Translations under genes and position numbers: made by a program | Part shown: in pieces, positions 40,352 through 52,699 of the stretch | How the letters are laid out: the number at the start of each line of letters is the position of its first letter | Numbering within the stretch: the stretch's first letter is position 1 | DNA from: Luzula sylvatica | Taxonomy: Eukaryota; Streptophyta; Magnoliopsida; Poales; Juncaceae | DNA: 64,000 nucleotides | Direction: 5' to 3' | Assembly: GCA_946800325.1 (NCBI GenBank) | Contig: OX326961.1 | Span: 6,426,655 to 6,490,654, forward strand | The notes under the pieces: model-generated | Database searches by the model: none | Told to the model about the DNA's origin: nothing | Seen by the model: only the letters and a program-made list of their open reading frames with translations

Positions 40352-43149
40352 TATTTTTTTTTCAAATGTTAAATGTAAAGTGTAACAGGAGCAAAATACT
40401 CATTTTTCATATCGTACTTAAAATACTCCGTAATTGAATACTAACACGCACAAATTTCAATTTTTTAAAAAAAATCTTCAAAATTCAAAAATAGAAGGCT
40501 AACACATTCAAAAAAATTCGACTATTATATTTTTATTCAAATGTTAAATCTGAAGTGTAAAACAAGCAAAATACCCAATTTTCATGTCGTAGTTAAAATA
40601 CTCCGTAATTGAAGACTAACACACACAAATTTCAATTTTTTTAAAAAAAATCTTCAAAATTCAAAAATAGAAGTCTAACACCTTCAAAAAGAAATTCAAC
40701 TATTATATTGTTTTTTCAAATGTTAAATGTGAAGTGTAACACAAGCAAAATACTCAATTTTCATGTCGTACTTAAAATACTCCGTAATTGAAGACTAACA
40801 CACACAAATTTCAATTTTTTAACAAAAATATTCAAAATTAAAAAAAATAAGTCTAACACCTTCAAAAAAATTAAACTATTATATTTTTTTTCAAATGTTA
40901 AATCTGAAGTGTAACACAAGCAAAATTGAGCTTACAATACTCCGTAGTTGAAGACTAACACACACAAATTTCAATTTTTTTTAAAAAAATCTTCAAAATT
41001 AAAAAATAGAAGTCTAACATCTCCAAAAAAATTCAACTATTATAATTTTTTTCAAATGTTAAATATGAAGTGTAACACAACAAAAATACTCAATTTTCAT
41101 GTCTTACTTAAAATACTCCGTAATTGAAGGCTAACACACAAAAATTTCAATTGTTTTAAAAAAAATCTTCCAAATTAAAAAATAGAAGTCTAACACCTAC
41201 AAAAAAATTCAACAATTATATATTTTTTCAAATGTTACACGTAAGGTGTAACACAAGCAAAATACACAATTTTCATGTCGTACTTAAAATACTCCGTAAT
41301 TGAAGACTAACAGACACAAGTTTAAATTTTTTTTAAAAAATCTTCAAAATTCAAAAATAGATGTATGACACCTTCAAAAAAATTAAACTATTATATTTTT
41401 TTCAAATGTTAAATCTGATGTGTAACACAAGCAAACTACTCAATTTTCATGCCGTACTTAAAATACTCCGTAATTGAAGACTAACACACAAATTTCAATT
41501 ATTTAAAAAAAAATCTTCAAAATTCAAAAATAGAAGTCTAACACCTTCAAAAAAATTCAACTATTATATTTTGTTTCAAATGTTAAATGTAAAGTGTAAC
41601 ACGAGCAAAATACTCAATTTTTTTGTCGTACTAAAAATACTCCGTAATTGAATACTAACACGCACAAATTTCAATTTTTTAAAAAAAATCTTCAAAATTC
41701 AAAAATAGAAGTCTAACATCTTCAAAAAAATTCAACTATTATATATTTTTTTCAAGTGTTAAATATGAAGTGTAACACAAGCAAAATACTCTATTTTCAT
41801 GCATAACTTAAAATACTCCGTAATTGAAGACTAACACACACAAATTTCAATTGTTTTAAAAAAATCTTTCTTCAAAATTCAAAAATAGAAGTCTTACACC
41901 TTCAAAAAAATTCAACAATTCAATTTTTTTTCAAATGTTAAATGAAAAGTGTAACAGAAGCAAAATACTCAATTTTCATGTCGTACATAAAATACTCCGT
42001 AATTGAAGACTAAAACACACAAATTTCAATTTTTTTTAAAAAAATCTTCAAAATTAAAAAATAGAAGTCTAACATCTTCAAAAAAATTCAACTATTATAT
42101 ATTTTTTTTCAAATGTTAAATGTAAAGTGTAGCACGAGCAAAATACTCAATTTTCATGTCGTACTTAAAATACTCCGTAATTGAATACTAACACTCACAA
42201 ATTTCAATTTTTTAAAAAAAATCTTCAAAATTCAAAAATAGAAGTCTAACACCTTCAAAAAAATTCAACTATTATATTTTTTTTCTAATGTTAAATCTGA
42301 AGTGTAACACAAGCAAAATACTCAATTTTCTTGTCGTACTTAAAATACTCCGTAATTGAAGACTAACACATACAAATTTCAATTGTTTTAAAAAAATCTT
42401 CAAAATTCAAAAATAGAAGTCTAACACCTTCAAAAAAATTCAACTATTATATATTTTTTAAATGCTAAATGTAAAATGTAACACTAGCAAAATACTCAAT
42501 TTTAATGTCGTACTTAAAATACTCCGTAATTGATTACTAACAATCACAAATTTAAATTTTTTAAAAAAAATCTTCAAAATTCAAAAATAGAAGTAACACA
42601 TTAAAAAAAATTCAACTATTATATTTTTTTTCAAATGTTAAATCTGAAGTGTAACACAAGCAAAATACTCAATTTTCATGTCGTAGTTAAAATACTCCGT
42701 AATTGAAGACTAACACACACAAATTTCAATTTTTTAAAGAAAAATCTTCAAAATTCAAAAATACAAGTCTAACACCTTCAAAAAATATTCAACTATTATA
42801 TTTTTTTCAAATGTTAAATGTAAAGTGTAACACAAGAAAAATACTCAATATTCATGTCGCACTTAATAAACTCAGTAATTGAAGACTAACATACACAAAT
42901 TTCAATTTTTTTTAAAAAATCTTCAAAATTCAAAAATAGAAGTCCAACACCTTCAAAAAAATTCAACTATTATATTTTTTTACAAATGTTAAACCTGAAG
43001 TGTAACAAAATCTAAATACTCAATTTTCATGTCGTACTTAAAATACTCCGTAATTGAATACTAACACGCACAAATTTCAATTTTTTTAAAAAAATCTTCA
43101 AAATTAAAAAAATAGAAGTCTAACACCTTCAAAAAAATTCAACTATTAT
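40352..43149 (+). repeat. 2,798-bp tandem duplication, copy 1 (16 monomers)
   Basis: Markers repeat at 2,798 bases: taacagg at 40383/43181, gttacacgtaaggtg at 41234/44032, gctaaatg at 42464/45262. Before the breakpoint the units differ (acacagtc/ttcgac against acaccttc/ttcaac). The second copy starts near 43.15 kb and is cut short by the 1,914-bp amplification junction at about 45.42 kb. Confidence 0.85.
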
Positions 43150-43506
43150 ATATTTTTTTTCAAATGTTAAATGTAAAGTGTAACAGGAGCAAAATACTCA
43201 TTTTTCATATCGTACATAAAATACTCCGTAATTGAATACTAACACGCACAAATTTCAATTTTTTAAAAAAAATCTTCAAAATTCAAAAATAGAAGTCTAA
43301 CACATTAAAAAAAATTCGACTATTATATTTTTTTTCAAATATTAAATCTGAAGTGTAAAACAAGCAAAATACCCAATTTTCATGTCGTAGTTAAAATACT
43401 CCGTAATTGAAGACTAACACACACAAATTTCAATTTTTTTAAAAAAAATCTTCAAAATTCAAAAATAGAAGTCTAACACCTTCAAAAAGAAATTCAACTA
43501 TTATAT

Positions 43507-45420
43507 TATTTTTTCAAATGTTAAATGTGAAGTGTAACACAAGCAAAATACTCAATTTTCATGTCGTACTTAAAATACTCCGTAATTGAAGACTAACACA
43601 CACAAATTTCAATTTTTTAACAAAAATATTCAAAATTAAAAAAAATAAGTCTAACACCTTCAAAAAAATTAAACTATTATATTTTTTTTCAAATGTTAAA
43701 TCTGAAGTGTAACACAAGCAAAATTGAGCTTACAATACTCCGTAGTTGAAGACTAACACACACAAATTTCAATTGTTTTTAAAAAAATCTTCAAAATTAA
43801 AAAATAGAAGTCTAACATCTCCAAAAAAATTCAACTATTATAATTTTTTTCAAATGTTAAATATGAAGTGTAACACAAGAAAAATACTCAATTTTCATGT
43901 CTTACTTAAAATACTACGTAATTGAAGGCTAACACACAAAAATTTCAATTGTTTTAAAAAAAATCTTCCAAATTAAAAAATAGAAGTCTATCACCTACAA
44001 AAAAATTCAACAATTATATATTTTTTCAAATGTTACACGTAAGGTGTAACACAAGCAAAATACACAATTTTCATGTCGTACTTAAAATACTCCGTAATTG
44101 AAGACTAACAGACACAAGTTTAAATTTTTTTTAAAAAATTTTCAACATTCAAAAATAGAAGTATGACACCTTCAAAAAAATTCAACTATTATATTTTTTT
44201 CAAATGTTAAATCTGATGTGTAACACAAGCAAACTACTCAATTTTCATGCCGTACTTAAAATACTCCGTAATTGAAGACTAACACACAAATTTCAATTAT
44301 TTAAAAAAAAATCTTCAAAATTCAAAAATAGAAGTCTAACACCTTCAAAAAAATTCAACTATTATATTTTGTTTCAAATGTTAAATGTAAATTGTAACAC
44401 GAGCAAAATACTCAATTTTTATGTCGTACTTAAAATACTCCGTAATTGAATAGTAACACGCACAAATTTCAATTTTTTTAAAAAAATCTTCAAAATTCAA
44501 AAATAGAAGTCTAACATCTTCAAAAAAATTCAACTATTATATTTTTTTTTCAAGTGTTAAATATGAAGTGTAACACAAGTAAAATACTCAATTTTCATGC
44601 ATAACTTAAAATACTCCGTAATTGAAGACTAACACACACAAATTTCAATTGTTTTAAAAAAATCTTTCTTCAAAATTCAAAAATAGAAGTCTTACACCTT
44701 CAAAAAAATTCAACAATTATATTTTTTTTCAAATGTTAAATGAAAAGTGTAACAGAAGCAAAATACTCAATTTTCATGTCGTACATAAAATACTCCGTAA
44801 TTGAAGACTAACACACACAAATTTCAATTTTTTTAAAAAAAATCTTCAAAATTAAAAAATAGAAGTCTAACATCTTCAAAAAAATTCAACTATTATATAT
44901 TTTTTTTCAAAAGTTAAATGTAAAGTGTAACACGAGCAAAATACTCAATTTTCATGTCGTACTTAAAATACTCCGTAATTGAATACTAACACTCACAAAT
45001 TTCAATTTTTAAAAAAAAATCTTCAAAATTCAAAAATAGAAGTCTAACACCTTCAAAAAAATTCAACTATTATATTTTTTTTCTAATGTTAAATCTGAAG
45101 TGTAACACAAGCAAAATACTCAATTTTCTTGTCGTACTTAAAATACTCCGTAATTGAAGACTAACACATACAAATTTCAATTGTTTTAAAAAAATCTTCA
45201 AAATTCGAAAATAGCAGTCTAACACCTTCAAAAAAATTCAACTATTATACATTTTTTAAATGCTAAATGTAAAATGTAACACTAGCAAAATACTCAATTT
45301 TCATGTCGTACTTAAAATACTCCTTAGTTGATTACTAACAATCACAAATTTAAATTTTTTAAAAAAAATCTTCAAAATTCAAAAATAGAAGTAACACATT
45401 AAAAAAAATTCAACTATTAT
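43507..45420 (+). repeat. 1,914-bp higher-order repeat, unit 1 (11 monomers)
   Basis: The marker gttacacgtaaggtg lies at 44032, 45946 and 47860, and gctaaatg at 45262, 47176 and 49090: both spaced exactly 1,914 bases. The unit begins at the T-run before a gttaaat unit followed by an S1 with taacaaaaat. It ends after the gaagtaacacatt monomer. This first unit still has the tattatattatttttt and gtgaag sequence of the parental array at its start. Confidence 0.92.
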
Positions 45421-47334
45421 TTTTTTTTCAAATGTTAAATCTGAAGTGTAACACAAGCAAAATACTCAATTTTCATGTCGTACTTAAAATACTCCGTAAT
45501 TGAAGACTAACACACACAAATTTCAATTTTTTAACAAAAATCTTCAAAATTAAAAAAAAGAAGTCTAACACCTTCAAAAAAATTAAACTATTATATTTTT
45601 TTTCAAATGTTAAATCTGAAGTGTAACACAAGCAAAATTGAGCTTAAAATACTCCGTAGTTGAAGACTAACACACACAAATTTCAATTTTTTTTAAAAAA
45701 ATCTTCAAAATTAAAATATAGAAGTCTAACATCTACAAAAAAATTCAACTAATATAATTTTTTTCAAATGTTAAATATGAAGTGTAACACAAGAAAAATA
45801 CTCAATTTTCATGTCTTACTTAAAATACTCCGTAATTGAAGGCTAACACACAAAAATTTCAATTGTTTTAAAAAAAATCTTCCAAATTAAAAAATAGAAG
45901 TCTAACACCTACAAAAAAATTCAACAATTATATATTTTTTCAAATGTTACACGTAAGGTGTAACACAAGCAAAATACACAATTTTCATGTCGTACTTAAA
46001 ATACTCCGTAATTGAAGACTAACAGACACAAGTTTAAATTTTTTTTAAAAAATTTTCAAAATTCAAAAATAGAAGTATGACACCTTCAAAAAAATTCAAC
46101 TATTATATTTTTTTCAAATGTTAAATCTGATGTGTAACACAAGCAAACTACTCAATTTTCATGCCATACTTAAAATACTCCGTAATTGAAGACTAACACA
46201 CAAATTTCAATTATTTAAAAAAAAATCTTCAAAATTCAAAAATAGAAGTCTAACACCTTCAAAAAAATTCAACTATTATATTTTGTTTCAAATGTTAAAT
46301 GTAAATTGTAACACGAGCAAAATACTCAATTTTTATGTCGTACTTAAAATACTCCGTAATTGAATACTAACACGCACAAATTTCAATTTTTTTAAAAAAA
46401 TCTTCAAAATTCAAAAATAGAAGTCTAACATCTTCAAAAAAATTCAACTATTATATTTTTTTTTCAAGTGTTAAATATGAAGTGTAACACAAGTAAAATA
46501 CTCAATTTTCATGCATAACTTAAAATACTCCGTAATTGAAGACTAACACACACAAATTTCAATTGTTTTAAAAAAATCTTTCTTCAAAATTCAAAAATAG
46601 AAGTCTTACACCTTCAAAAAAATTCAACAATTATATTTTTTTTCAAATGTTAAATGAAAAGTGTAACAGAAGCAAAATACTCAATTTTCATGTCGTACTT
46701 AAAATACTCCGTAATTGAAGACTAACACACACAAATTTCAATTTTTTTTAAAAAAATCTTCAAAATTAAAAAATAGAAGTCTAACATCTTCAAAAAAATT
46801 CAACTATTATATATTTTTTTTCAAATGTTAAATGTAAAGTGTAACACGAGCAAAATACTCAATTTTCATGTCGTACTTAAAATACTCCGTAATTGAATAC
46901 TAACACTCACAAATTTCAATTTTTAAAAAAAAATCTTCAAAATTCAAAAATAGAAGTCTAACACCTTCAAAAAAATTCAACTATTATATTTTTTTTCTAA
47001 TGTTAAATCTGAAGTGTAACACAAGCAAAATACTCAATTTTCTTGTCGTACTTAAAATACTCCGTAATTGAAGACTAACACATACAAATTTCAATTGTTT
47101 TAAAAAAATCTTCAAAATTCGAAAATAGCAGTCTAACACCTTCAAAAAAATTCAACTATTATATATTTTTTAAATGCTAAATGTAAAATGTAACACTAGC
47201 AAAATACTCAATTTTCATGTCGTACTTAAAATACTCCTTAATTGATTACTAACAATCACAAATTTAAATTTTTTAAAAAAAATCTTCAAAATTCAAAAAT
47301 AGAAGTAACACATTAAAAAAAATTCAACTATTAT
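45421..47334 (+). repeat. 1,914-bp higher-order repeat, unit 2
   Basis: The junction at about 45.42 kb joins the gaagtaacacatt monomer, through a shortened cta-ttattttttttt stretch, to the monomer before taacaaaaatc. In the parental order the gaagtaac monomer is instead followed by gtagtt and aaagaaaaatc units, as at 36.9, 42.6 and 49.25 kb. About four or more parental monomers were skipped by the exchange. Confidence 0.92.
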
Positions 47335-49248
47335 TTTTTTTTCAAATGTTAAATCTGAAGTGTAACACAAGCAAAATACTCAATTTTCATGTCGTACTTA
47401 AAATACTCCGTAATTGAAGACTAACACACACAAATTTCAATTTTTTAACAAAAATGTTCAAAATTAAAAAAAAGAAGTCTAACACCTTCAAAAAAATTAA
47501 ACTATTATATTTTTTTTCAAATGTTAAATCTGAAGTGTAACACAAGCAAAATTGAGCTTAAAATACTCCGTAGTTGAAGACTAACACACACAAATTTCAA
47601 TTTTTTTTAAAAAAATCTTCAAAATTAAAATATAGAAGTCTAACATCTCCAAAAAAATTCAACTAATATAATTTTTTTCAAATGTTAAATATGAAGTGTA
47701 ACACAAGAAAAATACTCAATTTTCATGTCTTACTTAAAATACTCCGTAATTGAAGGCTAACACACAAAAATTTCAATTGTTTTAAAAAAAATCTTCCAAA
47801 TTAAAAAATAGAAGTCTAACACCTACAAAAAAATTCAACAATTATATATTTTTTCAAATGTTACACGTAAGGTGTAACACAAGTAAAATACACAATTTTC
47901 ATGTCGTACTTAAAATACTCCGTAATTGAAGACTAACAGACACAAGTTTAAATTTTTTTTTAAAAATTTTCAAAATTCAAAAATAGAAGTATGACACCTT
48001 CAAAAAAATTCAACTATTATATTTTTTTCAAATGTTAAATCTGATGTGTAACACAAGCAAACTACTCAATTTTCATGCCATACTTAAAATACTCCGTAAT
48101 TGAAGACTAACACACAAATTTCAATTATTTAAAAAAAAATCTTCAAAATTCAAAAATAGAAGTCTAACACCTTCAAAAAAATTCAACTATTATATTTTGT
48201 TTCAAATGTTAAATGTAAAGTGTAACACGAGCAAAATACTCAATTTTTATGTCGTACTTAAAATACTCCGTAATTGAATACAAACACGCACAAATTTCAA
48301 TTTTTTAAAAAAAATCTTCAAAATTCAAAAATAGAAGTCTAACATCTTCAAAAAAATTCAACTATTATATTTTTTTTTAAAGTGTTAAATATGAAGTGTA
48401 ACACAAGTAAAATACTCAATTTTCATGCATAACTTAAAATACTCCGTAATTGAAGACTAACACACACAAATTTCAATTGTTTTAAAAAAATCTTTCTTCA
48501 AAATTCAAAAATAGAAGTCTTACACCTTCAAAAAAATTCAACAATTATATTTTTTTTCAAATGTTAAATGAAAAGTGTAACAGAAGCAAAATACTCAATT
48601 TTCATGTCGTACATAAAATACTCCGTAATTGGAGACTAACACACACAAATTTCAATTTTTTTTAAAAAAATCTTCAAAATTAAAAAATAGAAGTCTAACA
48701 TCTTCAAAAAAATTCAACTATTATATATTTTTTTTCAAATGTTAAATGTAAAGTGTAACACGAGCAAAATACTCAATTTTCATGTCGTACTTAAAATACT
48801 CCGTAATTGAATACTAACACTCACAAATTTCAATTTTTAAAAAAAAATCTTCAAAATTCAAAAATAGAAGTCTAACACCTTCAAAAAAATTCAACTATTA
48901 TATTTTTTTTCTAATGTTAAATCTGAAGTGTAACACAAGCAAAATACTCAATTTTCTTGTCGTACTTAAAATACTCCGTAATTGAAGAATAGCACATACA
49001 AATTTCAATTGTTTTAAAAAAATCTTCAAAATTCGAAAATAGCAGTCTAACACCTTCAAAAAAATTCAACTATTATATATTTTTTAAATGCTAAATGTAA
49101 AATGTAACACTAGCAAAATACTCAATTTTCATGTCGTACTTAAAATACTCCTTAATTGATTACTAACAATCACAAATTTAAATTTTTGAAAAAAAATCTT
49201 CAAAATTCAATAATATAAGTAACACATTAAAAAAAATTCAACTATTAT
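47335..49248 (+). repeat. 1,914-bp higher-order repeat, unit 3
   Basis: The entry junction at about 47.33 kb is the same as at 45.42 kb (cta-ttattttttttt), so units 2 and 3 descend from one junction. At the end of unit 3 the array returns to the parental order (tattatattttttttc, gtagtt, aaagaaaaatc). Differences from unit 2 are few, such as catctcc against catctac, and taacaaaaatgttc against taacaaaaatcttc. Confidence 0.92.
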
Positions 49249-52200
49249 ATTTTTTTTCAAATGTTAAATCTGAAGTGTGACACAAGCAAAATACTCAATT
49301 TTCATGTCGTAGTTAAAATACTCCGTAATTGAAGACTAACACACACAAATTTCAATTTTTTAAAGAAAAATCTTCAAAATTCAAAAATACAAGTCTAACA
49401 CCTTCAAAAAATATTAAACTATTATATTTTTTTCAAATGTTAAATGTAAAGTGTAACACAAGAAAAATACTCAATATTCATGTCGTACTTAATAAACTCA
49501 GTAATTGAAGAATAACATACACAAATTTCAATTTTTTTTAAAAAATCTTCAAAATTCAAAAATAGAAGTCTAACACCTTCAAAAAAATTCAACTATTATA
49601 TTTTTTTACAAATGTTAAATCTGAAGTGTAACAAAATCTAAATACTCAATTTTCATGTCGTACTTAAAATACTCCGTAATTGAATACTAACACGCACAAA
49701 TTTCAATTTTTTTAAAAAAATCTTCAAAATTCAAAAATAGAAGTCTAACACCTTCAAAAAAATTCAACTATTATATTTTTTTTTCTAATGTTAAATCTGA
49801 AGTGTAACACAAGCAAAATTGAGCATAAAATACTCCGTAATTGAAGACTAAGTCACACAAATTTCAATATTTTAAAAAAAATATTCAAAATTAAAAAATA
49901 GAAGTCTAACATCTTCAAAAAAATTCAACAATTATATATTTTTTCAAATGTTAAATGTAAAGTGTAACAAAAGAAAAATACTCAATTTTCATGTCGCACT
50001 TAAAATACTCCGTAATTGAAGACTAACACACAGAAATTTCAATTGTTTTAAAAAAATCTTCAAAATTCAAAAATAGAAGTCTAACACCTTCAAAAAAATT
50101 CACCAATTATATTTTTTTTCAAATGTTAAATGTAAAGTGTAACAAAAGCAAAATACTCAATATTCATGTCGTACTTAAAATACTCCGTAATTGAAGACTA
50201 ACACACAAATTAAAATTTTTTTTAAAAATCTTTTAAATTCAAAAATAGAAGTCTAACACCTTGAAAAAAATTCAAGTATTATATTTTTTTTCAAATGTTA
50301 AATCTGAACTGTAACACGAGCAAAATTGAGCTTAAAATACTCCGTAATTGTAGATTAACACAAACAAATTTCAATTTTTTTAAAAAAAATCTTCAAAATT
50401 CAAAAATAGAAGTCTAACACCTTCTAAAAAATTCAACTATTATATTATTTTTGAAATGTCAAATGTAAAATGTAGCACTAGCAAAATACTCATTTTTCAT
50501 GTCGTACTTAAAATACTCCGTAATTGAATACTAACACGCACAAATTTCAATTTTTTTAATAAAATCTTCAAAATTCAAAAATAGAAGTCCAACACATTCA
50601 AACAAATTCGACTATTATATTTTTTTTCAAATGTTAAATCTGAAGTGTAACACAAGCAAAATACCCAATTTTCATGTCGTAGTTAAAATACTCCGTAATT
50701 GAAGACTAACACACACAAATTTCAATTTTTTTAAAAAAAATCTTCAAAGTTCAAAAATAGAAGTCTAACACCATCAAAAAAATTCAACTATAATATTTTT
50801 TTTGAAATGTTAAATTTGAAGTGTAAGACAAGCAAAATACTCAATTTTCATGTCGTACTTAAAATACTCCGTAATTGAAGACTAACACACACAAATTTCA
50901 ATTGTTTTAAAAAAATCTTCAAAATTCAAAAATAGAAGTCTAACACCTTCAAAAACATTCAACTATTATATTTTTTTAAAATGCTAAATGTAAAATGTAA
51001 CACGAGCAAAATACTCAATTTTCATGTCGTACTTAAAATACTCCGTAATTGATTACTAACAATCACAAATTTAAATTTTTTAAAAAAATCTTCAAAATTC
51101 AAAAATAGAAGTAACACATTCTATAAAATTCAACTATTATATTTTTTTTTAAATGTTAAATCTGAAGTGCAACACAAGCAAAATACTCAATTTTCATGTC
51201 GTAGTTAAAATACTCCGTAATTGAAGATTAACACACAAAAATTTAAATTTTTTAAAGAAAAATCTTCAAAATTCAAAAATACAAGTCTAACACCTTCAAA
51301 AAATATTCAACTATTATATTTTTTTCAAATGATAAATGTGAAGTGTAACACAAGCAAAATACTCAATTTTCATGTCGTACTTAAAATACTCCGTAATTGA
51401 AGACTAACACACACAAATTTCAATTTTTTTTAAAAATCTTCAAAAAAATTCAACTATTATATTTTTTTTCAAATGTTAAATATGAAGTGTAACACAAGCA
51501 AAATACTCAATTTTCATGTCGTACTAAAAATACTCCGTAATTGAAGACTAACACACACTAATTTCAATTGTTTTAAAAAAATCTTCAAAATTCAAAAATA
51601 GAAGTCTAACACCTTCAAAAAAATTCAACAATTATATTTTTTTTCAAATGTTAAAAGTAAAGTGTAACACAAGCAAAATACTCAATATTCATGTCGTACT
51701 AAAAATACTCCGTAATTGAAGACTAACACACACAAATTTCAATTTTTTTTTAAAAAATCTTCAAAATTCAAAAATAGAAGTCTAACACCTTCAAAAAAAT
51801 TCAACTATTATATTTTTTTTCAAATGTTAAATCTGAAGTGTAACACAAGCAAAATTGAGCTTAAAATACTCCGTAATTGAAGACTAACACAAAGAAATTT
51901 CAATTTTTTCAAAAAAAATCTTCAAAATTCAAAAATAGAAGTCAAACACCTTCTAAAAAATTCAACTATTATATTATTTTTGAAATGTTAAATCTGAAGT
52001 GTAACACATGCAAAATACTCAATTTGCATGTCGTACTTAAAATACTCCGTAATTGAAGACTAAAACACACAAATTTCAATTGTTTTAAAAAAATCTTCAA
52101 AATTCAAAAATAGAAGTCTAACACCTTCAAAAAAATTCAACTATTATATATTTTTTTTCAAATGTTAAATGTAAAGTGTAACAGGAGCAAAATACTCATT

Positions 52201-52300
52201 TTTCATATCGTACTTAAAATACTCCGTAATTGAATACTAACACGCACAAATTTCAATTTTTTTAAAAAATTCTTCAAAATTCAAAAATAGAAGTCTAACA
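49249..52300 (+). repeat. Dispersed copy of the 37.0-40.3 kb monomer order
   Basis: Marker gtagattaac lies at 38025 and 50350 (offset 12,325) and gctaaatg at 39012 and 50983 (offset 11,971). The 354-base drop equals two monomers missing in this copy: one near 50.45 kb, where an attatttttgaaatg unit is fused to gtcaaatgtaaaatg, and one near 50.75 kb. Because the array before 49.25 kb is the expanded 1,914-bp block, this looks like the ancestral continuation pushed away by later amplification. Confidence 0.75.
51399..51483 (+). repeat. S1/S2 fused subtype (about 30-bp deletion)
   Basis: S1 and S2 together span 85 bases instead of about 116. In the normal unit cttcaaaa occurs twice 30 bases apart, at the end of S1 and after the S2 header. 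Here one copy and everything between is gone, leaving cttcaaaaaaattcaac. Because S2 loses its header, this monomer has only two headers. The same form occurs near 39.46, 55.75, 59.03 and 61.08 kb, only in the right-hand half of the window. Slippage or recombination between the two direct repeats is the simplest explanation. Confidence 0.85.
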
Positions 52301-52699
52301 CAGTCAAAAAAATTCGACTATTATATTTTTTTTCAAATGTTAAATCTGAAGTGTAAAACAAGCAAAATGCCCAATTTTCATGTCGTAGTTAAAATACTCC
52401 GTAATTGAAGACTAATACACACAAATTTCAATTTTTTTAAAAAAAATCTTCAAAATTCAAAAATAGAAGTCTAACACCTTCAAAAAAAATTCAACTATTA
52501 TATTTTTTTTTCAAATGTTAAATATGAAGTGTAACACAAGCAAAATACTCAATTTTCATGTCGTACTTAAAATACTCCGTAATTGAAGACTAACACACAC
52601 AAATTTCAATTTTTTAACAATAATCTTCAAAATTCAAAAATAGAAGTCTAACACCTTCAAAAAAATAAAACTATTATATTTTTTTTCAAATGTTAAATC

